Assembly (NCBI RefSeq): GCF_964340395.1
Contig: NC_135569.1
Location: forward strand, 17,515,257-17,579,256
Source: Glandiceps talaboti
Lineage: Eukaryota; Hemichordata; Enteropneusta; Spengelidae
DNA length: 64,000 bases
Reading direction: 5' to 3'
Shown: piece by piece, positions 23,401 to 36,100 of the stretch
Layout: the number at the start of each line of letters is the position of its first letter
Position numbering within the stretch: position 1 is the stretch's first letter
Notes under the pieces: model-generated
Database searches by the model: none
Told to the model about the DNA's origin: nothing
What the model saw: only the letters and a program-made list of their open reading frames with translations
Position numbers and translations under genes: made by a program

Positions 23401-26283
23401 TATGTCATTGTATGTTGCCCCTGTACCAAGTTTGAAAAAAATCGGTCCAGGCATCTCCAAGAAACGGCTGCGGACGGACGGATGGACGGACGCACGGACA
23501 GACGGAACCCAATCCATAAGTCCCCATCCCGGACTTTGTCCGGCGGGGACTAATTAACATACTAAGGGGTGGTCCATTTGATATCCTGGGGGGGGGGGCC
23601 TTGGAAGATTTCGGGGACAAACTGGAGTTGCTTGAAAAAAAAAATCCAGATATGAGTGGGTGATGAAAAAAAAAGATGGACCACTGCTGCTAGAAAAAAA
23701 ATATCTTGGCAGGGAAATTATGCACAAGTTCGAGTGTCCTGTTTAACTTGCTCATACATGTACCTCTCCAACCAGGACACTTGTCAGTTGTCAGATCATG
23801 ACAAATATTTTAAAACACATGTCAGGGACCAGTCAGTTTTGTTGGCCTGTGGTACATATATATAAATATATTTGCTTCACTTATCTTGCACTTTGGGGCA
23901 AAACTGAACTGAAGGTTTTGTAATCGCAATCTTCATACTATTATAAATTGTTCTAATCTCTTCAGTATGAATTTGTCAGAAGGGATGAATATACTTCCTA
24001 TTTCAGACACTACATGTATCGACACCACAACTCAAATTCAAGTTTCTATTGTACACTAGGTATGACCACCTAAAGTGCTCAAACACATCAGTGACTTTAC
24101 TGTACATGCAATATCAATGCCCCTATACCAATGTTACAGGCCCACTTTTATAACATGGAAAACTTATCTAAAAAGTTATATTTACTTTAGCTTTTCGAAG
24201 CTTGGCAATATTGCCTCAGAGGCTATGAATAACCTAAAAATTGCCTAAATAGAAACAAAAAACTGCAGATCTGCCAGGGGGAAACCCCCTGGACTCCATC
24301 ACCCCAGAGGCCACTCATTCGTTAAACCAACAATAAGATTCACCACCAGATGTAAACTGAATGTCTTCCGTATTAGGGCAAAGTTTTGAGATTGTCGTTC
24401 CTACAGACAATTGTCGGAATAGAACATATGTAATAAGTTATTTTTTCTCATTGATTGCTATTTGCTCATTGCTGTTAGTGATCTCCTGGCCAACCACAAC
24501 ATGTACTATGACATTTGTTGAGAAAGTAAGAAAAAAAAAATAAGCGCATCGTCGTACCACTTTAGACAACATTTCCTGATGAGAAACTATTTTTTCCTTT
24601 TTAGTGGCCTACAAATATATGCCAAAAATTTATTAAAACTAAACGCTACATCAATAATATTTTCAGGACAAGTGCACTTTGGTATCGCAAATGCATGTAT
24701 CAAATTACATTGAATTTGAAGTGTGCATTCTTGAGATATAGCCTAATTACCGAAACCATTAATTATGTAAATTTCTCGTTAATATTCTTGAAATGTTTAC
24801 CTTAACCTAATCAGTTCTTGCCACTACCCTACAGAACACATGCAATAAATTTCGTTTGAATTGAGCCAGTCATGTTTAGAAAAATGGTGATAAAGTCGCA
24901 CCACTTTAGATCACATTTCCTGACGAGAAACTATTTTTTTCTTTTTTGTGGCCAATCGAAAATATGCCAATAACTTATTAAAACTAAAAGCTACATTAGT
25001 AATATTTTCAGGACAGGTGCGCTTTGGTAGTGTACCAAGTTATAATGAATTTGAAGCGTGCATTCTTGAGATATAGCCTAATTATCAAAAATCATTAATT
25101 ACGTAAATTGCTCATTAATATTCACAGGATTTTTACCAAAACCTAATCAAGTCTTGCCATTACCCTACGGAATAGGTCTTCAAAATTTCGTTTGAATTGA
25201 GCAAGCCGTTATGGAGAAAACGATGACGCAGATTCTTTAATGTCCACGACGATCGTGTGCACAATCTACCGAAAATATGCCAATATCTTATTAAAACTAA
25301 AAGCTACATTAGTAATATTTTCAGGACAGGTGCGCTTTCGTATCTCAAATGTGTGTACCAAGTTATAATGAATTTGAAGCATGCATTCCTGAGATATAGC
25401 CTAATTACCGAAAATCATTATGTAAATTGCTCATTAATATTCACGAGATTTTTACCAAAACCTAATCAAGTCTTGCCATTACCCTATGGAATACGTCTAC
25501 AAAATTTCATTTGAATTGAGCAAGCCGTTATGGAGAAAACAATGACACAGACAGACAGAGACAGACACACAGACATAGAGACACACAGACACACAGACTT
25601 CCACCCATAAATATATCTCTTCCTTACGTAAGAAAAAACCAAAATAATCCATTTTATAGCCAAAAATGACAACCAAGACGTGAGTATGGGTGTCGGTACC
25701 TGTCACAAGATTGCGTAAATTTGCCGACATTCAAAAATTCAACTCTAAACTACCGCCGACAGCTCTGAGTCATACGGACTTAGCGCGAATTGATGCTTAC
25801 ACACAAGTACAATGTGTTCCTACAGCTAAATACTTGTATTCAATCATGTATTTCAAGTCAAATTCAGTCGAAATATCCAAAGACAGTGACATAAATTTAT
25901 ATCGTAGACCATGTTATGAGAGCCGTTATTACATCCGCCATGTTTAATTTCGATCTTGTGGGCGAAAAAACGCACACAAAAATTATGATCGCTCGTCATT
26001 TGGATCGTAGCTCTAGATACCGTTCACTATCACACATTCAAAATAGCAGGCTAGATAAACAAGGCCAATACGTATGGTTGGAACTAGTTAGGCTGCTTTC
26101 ACAAAAACTTGTTAGGGGGGGGGGGATTTTAGGAGGGGACTTGAAAATATATGGATAGTGTGTGGGGGAGGGGGGTACCTGAAAATATGTTATGGGTTGT
26201 AGGGGGGTACCTGAAAATAAATTGACATCATGACTTTTCAAACATGGGAAAATAAGCTTTTAAAATGTTGGTCTTCCTTTTTC

Positions 26284-26347
<64 letters not shown>

Positions 26348-29300
26348 GCAGCAGCAGCTACAAACAACAGTTGCTCATAAGTTAGTAAAATGAAAAACAA
26401 AAACAGTCAAATTTTAATTTTCTTTTAATAAACTGTTAATGTAATGATAAATTGAAATGGGCGAATTGAGTGGTACAGATTGGTTTTTGTCTGAAAATAC
26501 CAGTGTCTTTCATGTACACTACTATCTACTGGAATTTGGTTCATATAATGTGTGAAATTACCTTTACACTGTACTGAAAATATTCTTTGTGACATGACTG
26601 TGTTTTGGTTTGTGGTTATCACAATGATATGTAACTTCTTCATGTAACTTCTTACTAGTATTAAATGACAGACAAATATGACAGACAACATTTTACATTT
26701 GCAGCTCTTGGAAGTTAAAAAAAAAGAGTTGGAAAAGGTTCATCTCAGCCTGCCATCAAAATGTAAAAGATGCACCTGCACTAAACATACTTGAAAAGTA
26801 TCAAAAACTTCTGTGCAAGGTATTTTTTCATCCTATAGATATGACTATAATTTTCAACATAAACTTTTAATAACACATTCTAAATATTTCCTAAAATTAG
26901 CATATTGGCAACATCTGCTACATGTAAAACAGAAGACAATATCTCACAAGCTGAGTTAACAGAGAAAAAGTAAAATAAGTTTTTTGCACATACTTTTCAA
27001 CTTTGCATGAATATACTATTACTTGTAAATATAAAGATAAATAAATAAACTTTGACATAACTCTCAATATAAAGTTACCCTAAAGATATATGGCAGGAAT
27101 GAGGTAGTGAACCTGTATAGTAAAGGGTTAGTGTCAAGTAAAAATGTTGAGAAACTTGACAAATTGAGCAAGAAACTGTGTGTCAAGAAAGAGATATTAA
27201 AGGGAGCAATCCTTCATTTAGAACAACAGAGAACACTTGCCTCTATGAGGGAAAGAAAAAGAATGAAAGAAAGGGAGCAACATGCTGAAAAAAAATTTGA
27301 TGAATATGACTGGGATGCGCTTTTCAGAAACGGTGACATTTCCAAATTGAAAGTGAAAGAACTTGATAAGTACCTTTCCAACTATGAAATTCCAGCTGTG
27401 GCAGGAATGCACAAAATAGACAAAGTTGTGGCTGTAAGATGCCACTATTATCAATCTAAAGAAAGTGAGAGTGATTTGTCATCTGATGACAGTGACAGTG
27501 AGAATGATGATACAGCTAGTTCCAACTCTGATGAAGTTGAAGGAGAAATTGGGTCGGATGATGATGATGATGACAATGCCATGTTTATATACACAAGATC
27601 TGGAAGGTGAGCTACCACTTGGAAATCAAAAATTTAAATAAACACATTCTGAGACTTTGTTTAAAATCCTGCATTGACCTTTGTAATCTAACGTCAAAAC
27701 CAGTCCAATAATCAGGCTCTTACAAGGTAAATGTATTACCAGGTTCATTAAGATATACAATTACTATGATAATAGGGCCATCTTAATTATCATTACCACT
27801 AATATATATCACTTGATTCCTATTCTGATAGATGAAATGTGGCTGGCATTTTTGAGTCATACATTTATTTTCTTTTAACATTATATTGAACTAATTTACA
27901 TCAAACAAGAACGGGAGACATGGCAATGCATTTTATTAAGAGTTTTTTTCAGTGTTATTTAGACCAATTTGATTTCTTTTAGCATACATTTAGGAAACTG
28001 AACTGGAACAGTACAGTCTAAAACTCTCTTTAGATAACATGTGCATCACAATATTTGCAAATACAACTAAAATGACATTCAACTGTAACACTACTAGAAT
28101 AATGTACTAATACAATATTGAACAGAAAACAAAGACTCAGTTGGTCTGCTGATCATTTTATAAGAGTTATTCAAAGTGTAATTCATTTACATGTATAGGT
28201 TGTTTTTTGGAAAGGCAATGCACTGGTATTTTGTTTTAACTGGTGTTTGTGTATATATATACACACAATATACAAATTGATTATATATAAAATGGACAAA
28301 CTTGGTATTAAGTGTACATTTGTATTATGTACAGTTTTGTACTTAGTATGGAAATGTTAATGCACAGGAAGAGTATTCCCAAAAAAATTTATTCAGGTAG
28401 GGGGTACTTGAAAATTTATTCATGGGGGGGGGGGGGGGGGGTACTTGAAATATTTGGGGCTATGGCAGTGGGGTACTTGAAAAATTTTGGAATATGGCAG
28501 GGGGTACTTGAAAAAAAAAAGGTTTTACAAAAAATCTCCCGACCCCCCCCCCCCCCCACCCACCCCCCCCCCCCCAACAAGTTTTTGTGAAAGCAGCCTT
28601 ATGGCAGCAAATTTTGCAGCAATAGCTGCCGTTGAATGGTTTTCCAGCAAGATAGGAGAATGAACTTTGGCGTCCCAGTATACCAGGTTCTGGTGGGCGC
28701 CTTGGCACGTCCCAGTATACCGGGTACTGGTGGTGAAAGGATTGACACCCACTTGCTGAGATCTACACCAAAATACTATCAAACAAACAAAAATTACAGG
28801 AACTTTTCTCAGTAAAACCTTTTTCAAAAGTGACAAGTGATTAACCCAATCGAATGCTTTAGAAACATCCATAAAACATAAAAACATTGGACTCTTATGA
28901 GACTTATAAAATTGAATAACTTCCTTCAGGAGATAGATACATTGGTCAGTAGAGTGTTTAGCCTAAAAACCAAATTGATTGTCAGAAGTATACAAATGTG
29001 ACTCGATATAGTTAAGTAAATTGATTGTCAGAAGTATACAAATGTGACCTGATATAGTTAAGTAGATGTGATGAAATGTGATGTAGATGTGATGAAAACT
29101 TTTATAAACAGTTATACATTTTAAAGTTAGTGGACTCACCTGTTGAAAGCACAGTACAATGTTTTATTGTAAGTCTCAGCATCATCATAGCAACTTTGCG
29201 TACTCTCTATAGTGGTAGCAATAGGCTTTTCACAAAAGACAGATTTGCCTGTGGATTCCAAAAGAAACAGCAAATATGATTCACAACACTGTATATAGTG

Positions 29301-32300
29301 TGACCTTAGATATTAACCACACCATCACTACATACATTACAGTGTGTCTTCTATATTATCAACTACGCCATCACTACATACATTACAGTGTGTCTTCTAT
29401 ATCAACCACACCATCACTATATACATCACAGTGTGTCTTCTATATCAACCACACCATCACTATATACATCACAGTGTCTTCTATATCAACCACACCATCA
29501 CTATATACATCACAGTGTGTCTTCTATATCAACCACACCATCACTATATACATCACAGTGTGTCTTCTATATCAACCACACCACTACATACATCACAGTG
29601 TGTCTTCTATGATATCAACAAGTCATTCAGAATGACATAGTCCCTGCTATGATTGGGTTTTAAGGAACTGTCAGTTTATGTTGTCATTTTCTTGATATCA
29701 CTACTCTGATCACACAACAACATTTGTGAACCTAAATGAAACAGATTTAGATATGTTGTGTCTGCTTGTTAGTTCCCGCCGGACGAAGTCCGGGACGGGG
29801 ACTTATGGATTGGGTTCCGTCTGTCCGTGTCTCCGTCCGCAGCCGTTTCTTGGAGATGCCTGGACCGATTTTTTTCAAACTTGGTAAAGGGGCAACATAC
29901 AATGGCATACATATACACGTCAATTTGTTTCATGATACGATCCAATTTTGTTTGCAAATTTTCCCTGTCTAAAGCCATAACTCACATGCTTGAACAAATC
30001 TCATTCAAAGTTGGTATTAGGACAGTGTTCTATGACATACATATGCATATTATCCATTTTCATTGTGATACGATCCAATATGGTTGCCTGGCAGCCATTT
30101 TGTTTGCGAATTTTCCATGTCCAAAGCCATAACTCAGACATGCTTGAACAGATCTCATTCAAAGTTGGTATTAGGACAGTGTTCTATGACATACATGTGC
30201 ATATTCATTGTTGTTGTGATACAATCTAATATGGCCGCCTGGCAGCCATTTTGTTTGCGATTTTTCCATGTCCAAAGCCATAACTCAGACATGCTTGAAC
30301 AGATCTCATTCAAAGTTGGTATTAGGACAGTGTTCTATGACATACATGTGCATATCCATTTTCGTCGTGATACGATCCAATATGGCTGCCTGGCAGCCAT
30401 TTTGTTTGTGATTTTTCCATGTCCAAAGCCATAACTCAGACATGCTTGAACAGATCACATTCAAAGTTGGTATTAGGACAGTGTTCTATGACAGACATGT
30501 GCATATCCATTTTCATTGTGATATGATCCCCCATACCCGACCAATCCTTTATTGTTGTAGGCATGTCCAACAAGCAGACACAACATATCTAAGTCTGTTT
30601 GATTTAGGTTCACAAGTGTTGTTGTGTGATCAGAGTAGTGATAATTCCTTAAAACCCAATCATAGCGGGGACTATGTCATTCTCAATGACTTGTTGGACA
30701 TGGAACATGCCTACTCATGTCGTGTCTCCTCGTTGGACATGGGACCTACTCTTCAAGATGACGTGATGGAATAAACCATTCAACAACAAGCCATTGAGAA
30801 TGACATAGTCCCCGCTATGATTGGGTTTTAAGGAATTAGCACTACTCTGATCAGGCAACAACACTTGTGAACCTAAATCAAACAGACTTAGATATGTTGT
30901 GTCTGCTTGTCGGACATGGAACATGCCTACAACAAGAAAGGATTGTTCGGGTATGGGGGATCATATCAATATGAAAATGGATATGCAAATGTATGTCATA
31001 GAACACTGTCCTAATACCAACTCTGAATGAGATCTGTTCAAGCATGTCTGAGTTATGGCTTTGGACATGGAAAATTCACAAACAAAATGGCTGCCAGGCA
31101 GCCATATTGGATCGTATCATGACGAAAATGGATATGCACATGTATGTCATAGAACACTGTCCTAATACCAACTTCGAATGAGATCTGTTCAAGCATGTCT
31201 GAGTTATGGCTTTGGACATGGAAAATTGCAAACAAAATGGCTGCCAGGCAGCCATATTGGATTGTATCACAATGAAAATGGATATGCACATGTATGTCAT
31301 AGAACACTGTCCTAATACCAACTTTAAATGAGATCTGTTCAAGCATGTCTAAGTTATGGCTTTGGACATGAAAATTCACAAACAAAATGGCTGCCAGGCG
31401 GCCATATTGGATCGTATCATAAAACAAATTGACGTGCATATGTATGCCATAGCATGTTGCCCCTGTACCAAGTTTGAAAAAAATCGGTACAGGCATCTCC
31501 AAGAAACGGCTGCGGACGGACGGACGGACGGACGGACAGACGGAACCCAATCCATAAGTCCCCGTTCCGGACTTCGTCCGCGGGGACTAATAAAAGATGG
31601 GTCGGGTATGGGGAGGGGACCTGTTCAAGCATGTCTGAGTTATGGCTTTGGACATGGGAAATTCACAAACAAAATGGCTGCCAGGCAGCCATATTGGATC
31701 AGTTCACGATGAAAATGTATGTCATAGAACACTGTCCTAATACCAACTTTGAATGAGATCTGTCCAAGCATGTCTGAGTTATGGCTTTAGACAGGGAAAA
31801 TTTGCAAACAAAATTTAGGTTAGGGCGGCCATATTGGATCGTATCGTGAAACAAATTGACGTGCATATGTATGCCATTGTATATTGCCCCTGTACCAAGT
31901 TTGAAAAAAAACGGTCCAGGCATCTCCAAGAAACAGCTCTGGACGGATGGACGAACAGACGGACGGACGGACACACGGACAGACGGAACCCAATCCATAA
32001 GTCCCTATCCCGGACTTCGTCTGTTTGCTGAGAACAGCACTTCATTTTGTCTGTAACAAATTACTGCTGAGTTATGATGATAAAACTGATAAAATATGTT
32101 TTACTTGTACCACACACACTGGCACACTCCCGTTGGTACAAGTGGCCCATTTGACTTTGCTTTTGTACCTGCTTTGAGTGCAGCTCGTACGATCTGCTCA
32201 TGCGTATGGGTGGGAGTGCAAACAATAACTGCATCGACACTGTAATTTAAGAAGAACACATTGCTCATCAAATAAGGCCTTCCCCCATCCCTAGTTTCCA

Positions 32301-33099
32301 TTTTTTGACGTTCAAAAATATTTTCCACCACCCTTATCATGGATGAATTTTAAGTACTGAGATTGCTGACTTCATAAACTTTGGAAAATAATCAAAAAAA
32401 GTTATAAATGAAATGAAAGATAAATAAATAATGTCCAAAACAATTTAAATTTAAACATGGATAAGGAATATGGGCCCTGTAATGATAACACCAGATTTAA
32501 ACTGAATGTCTCCCATAAGGGAATCACTAATTATGCACATTACTCAATAAACTAAAAAAAAAATGCGATTTGTTATGGTTAACGTATGGATGGAATTGTA
32601 TTGAAATTGAAGAATGTATTCTTAAGATACAGCCTAATTACTGAAAATCATTACTTATGCAAATTATTCATTAACACTGCAAGATACATCAACAAACTTT
32701 ATAGGACATATGTAGGACATATGCGCTTTCTAATGGTTAACATATGTTCTAAATTATATTGAAATTGAAGTATGCACTCTTAAGATATAGCCTAATTACC
32801 AAAAATAATTAATTATTCAAAATTATTCATTAACAATGTAAGGTACATTATCAAATTTTATAGGACAAATGCGTTTTCTAATGGTTAATGTATGTACTAC
32901 ATTATATTGAAATTGAAGTATGCAGTCTTAAGATATTGCTTAATTAGTTGATTTCATTGATATGCAAATTTCTCTAATTAACATGAACAGATCTAGCTCA
33001 AAAACTAATCAGGTCTAGCCATTACCCCAAACATCATATATACTAAATTTCATTATAATTGAGCCAGCTGTTTTTAAGAAAATGATGACACAGACCGAC

Positions 33100-33190
<91 letters not shown>

Positions 33191-36100
33191 TTCCCCTTTT
33201 AATACCTCCCGTACCCTTACAGGAGGTAAAAATTCAAATGAATATGAAGCTACCATGAGACATATGTAGAAACAATATTTCATATTAAACATGGGGTAAA
33301 ACTACAGATATATTTAAGGATGAGATGCAGGTTCGTTGGCTCACTTTTCCTTCATAATATTTCACAATAAAGACAAGATAAATACACTATGAGTTTCTTG
33401 TATAAAGTTGTGGTTTCTGTAGTGATTTTTTACAGTTTCAAGCATATTACTGATTTTCACTTAAAATTATTTAACTTTAACAAACTGTCAGATATAGTCA
33501 TTTAACTAAATGAAACTTGAGTACATAAACTAAAAAAGATTCCCTGGGTTTGCTTAGTTTTTTTCTCTCAATGTAATAATCATTGAAAGTTGTATTTCTG
33601 TATTTTTTGCATAAATTAACGTCCTTCACAACTGTCAACGCGATATCTCTCCGTTTCCTCAAAATTTGTACTATCCGGAGGAACCTTTTTTCAGTATAGT
33701 GTCTCCGAGTATTATCTACAAATTTGAGACACTTGGGATGATCCGATGCCAAGTTAAATAGTTTTGAACTTCATAACATGTACTAAACAAGCGACCTATC
33801 GGTCAGAATAGCTCCGCTGTTCTTTTTATTTTTTATTTTGGTAACATGTAGAAGTGGTTCAGTTGTTCAGCTCTTCAATATGCAGTTTTGTTTTAGCGAT
33901 GTAATAAAGTGGTTAGTGGTTTCATATGATTTCTCATTTCACACAGAAGTTGGTAAAATATTGTACTTTTATACCATAGTCACCATTTTATAAAAAAATC
34001 TACTGTTATGAAAATTACACAAAAGGTTGGCTATAAATAATTCCAGTGTCTTACAGCTTTGGAAAATTTTAATGATGAATGAAATAAACTAGGGATCTAA
34101 AATAATTTTGAGGCAATTCGAATTTCAATTTTCTAACAAATTTACCAAAATCCATGATTGTCAACAACATTCAACTTGTAGCAGACATAACATTGTCTGA
34201 TATTTTAATTTACGAGTGTCTCGTGACTGGCGCCTGTCAGCAGACTCGGCCAATTTTTTTTCATCATTCCATTGTATTTAAACCTTGTACTTGACATATC
34301 GCAATATTTATAATTCTCAACAAAATACCTCAACATGCCTCACTTCGCTCGTACTCAAAGTAGCCCGGTATGATCACTGATGACATGACGAGAGAGAACC
34401 TTTTCGGATTTACATGTAAAATGGGGAAAGATACGCAAAACATAATGCAAAGTCTGAAGCCAAATTAAAGTTGTAATTATTTTAATTATTTATACTTGCC
34501 AAATATTTGCATTTTGGAAATGGCAAGACATGTTCATGTCGTTTACATGTAAACTGTTGGCCAATAAACAAAGTTTGGTCGATTCACAGTAAGCAGTGTA
34601 CACTGAATCTAGGAGACTGCTCTTGCATAACTTCAACCGCATGCCTAGGCATGCCTTGTTTATGCGAGTTGTCTTCATTCTGGTTCACTGTCACTCCAAA
34701 TTGCACGACAATATAGAATTAATCACAAGTAACATGTTATCTGAAAACATCAAACTTTTATAGTGTGTCTGAAGTGTGATTTTAGTGAGTACCAAGATCT
34801 CCCGCGTTACTGCTTGCTGTGGAAAATCACCCGGTCAAACGAGGTCAGCTTCAACTTCCGGGTCAAATTAGTCGTTTTCTACCGAAAATCTTGAACAGAC
34901 CGTTACACAAGGATCCTACTAAATTTACTTGCCATGGTTATTTAAAACACATAAAAATCCACCTTTTTGTGAAATTTTTAAACTTTCCGGTCCGTATTAA
35001 GGAAACTATGAGTGAAAAACCGGGTCAAAATTTCAGGGCCTCAAGTATGCGTCCCGAATTCATCGGAAAATCGGTATTCCTAAATGTAATCCCAAAATTT
35101 ATTTTGCTGGCACGAAAGAAGAGATGTCAGTTGAGGTTTAGGCATTTTCAGTATCTAAAATGGGGAACTCTAGTGAAAGTTATGGCGAGTTGAAAATACC
35201 AAAAAATAAAGCCTGTGAGCAGCCATTCAAAGTGTAACAGTCGCTACCCTGAGTCGCTACATGGAGGATGTATGCAAATGAGGATGTTGCGGACTGGCTG
35301 ATTATGTAGAAGGGGTGCCGAATTTGGATTTGAAGTTTACAACCCTGTTTCGAACAAACATTTGTCATTTGGGCGCCCAATGCGTAGAATTATGAGTATA
35401 GCACATATTACATTGCTTGTTTGACGTCAATAGTGTCTTTTGAAAAGTGGCAGTTTACTTAAAGTCTCGTCGACTGATTTCCAATATGGCGTTGGCCATA
35501 ATGCTCATTAACATATTAATTTTTTCTTTAAATTACAGAAAAAAAAATCATAAAAAAATAAAAATGAAGATGTGCTGACCTGAAATTAACAAATCTGAGT
35601 AAGCTACCCCCTGCGCATCAACACACCAGATATCAAAGCAATCTGACAAGAATAGAACTTTTAGATGTATTGCAAGAAATCTGGTATTCTATGTACATAT
35701 ACCAACTACTAAAGTTTGAAGATAGTGTTGTTACAGAACTGGCCTACATTTAAGTTGTGGGGATTTTGGCCACTGCCTGTTCCCATCATGCCTAACATAA
35801 CCCTAATGCTTGTGTATTAAAATATATAATCATTGAATATGGTAATCATGTTTACATTGTACTGGTCCACTCTCCTTGGTTCTAATTGCACAGTGACACT
35901 ACCGATACCATTTCAGAGAGGGTACACATACACTCTGACCAATGCTTCTTTAAAATAACAAAATGTTAGCTATTAGCCTTGTGCTTAGACTCGGTTACCC
36001 AGACTCTCACCACTGGGCGCTCTACTTCAAGACCATCCAGACAAGAGTCTGGGAATGCCAACTGCCCACACTGGATCTCTCACCCAGAGCAGTGCATACA

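Larger units (their letters stand above)
26091..28598. mobile_element. PIF/Harbinger-type TIR element H1 (2508 bp)
   Basis: It has perfect 23-bp inverted ends beginning GGCTGCTTTCACAAAAACTT, followed by a G-run on both sides. The TSD is TTA (26088-26090 and 28599-28601). The homologous place in P2 (about 56500) reads ACTAGTTATGGCAG without the insertion, which gives an empty-site confirmation. A 3-bp TTA/TAA duplication is the PIF/Harbinger hallmark. Several GGGGTACYTGAAAAT repeats lie inside both ends. It carries a SAP-like ORF (27107-27610) but no transposase was recognised. Confidence 0.82.
21632..28741. mobile_element. piggyBac-type element P1 (7.1 kb, with later insertions)
   Basis: The left end CTCTTTCACCACCACTGG and the inverse of the right end (TGGTGGTGAAAGGA) match the 16-bp ends of P2 at 54014-56646 with small changes. 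The left flank is TTAA (21628-21631) and the right flank TTGA (28742-28745), a decayed TTAA duplication. A CC/CT-T-rich terminus plus TTAA targets is the piggyBac signature. Subterminal DNA (21632-21740, about 25630-26090 and 28602-28741) is homologous to P2. The bulk is later insertions: a SAP-TIR fragment, S1 and H1. No piggyBac transposase is visible. Confidence 0.75.

Noticed and set aside
22297-23517. Family of 70-105-codon minus-strand proteins (MTYMCIFIVVVIRSN pattern), also at 29.8-31.6, 43.1-43.4 and 53.3-53.8 kb
   Set aside because: They translate the 152-bp S monomers; frames overlap and shift between copies, with no start context or conservation beyond the DNA repeat.
28312-28590. 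Glycine/proline-rich open frame near the H1 right end
   Set aside because: Low-complexity translation of poly-G and poly-C runs and of the subterminal repeats of H1.
29276-29640. 119-codon plus-strand frame rich in HHYIHHSV
   Set aside because: Translation of the 43-bp minisatellite.
34819-35193. 124-codon plus-strand frame
   Set aside because: No family motif, antisense in an intron, and no splice or start support; left unannotated.
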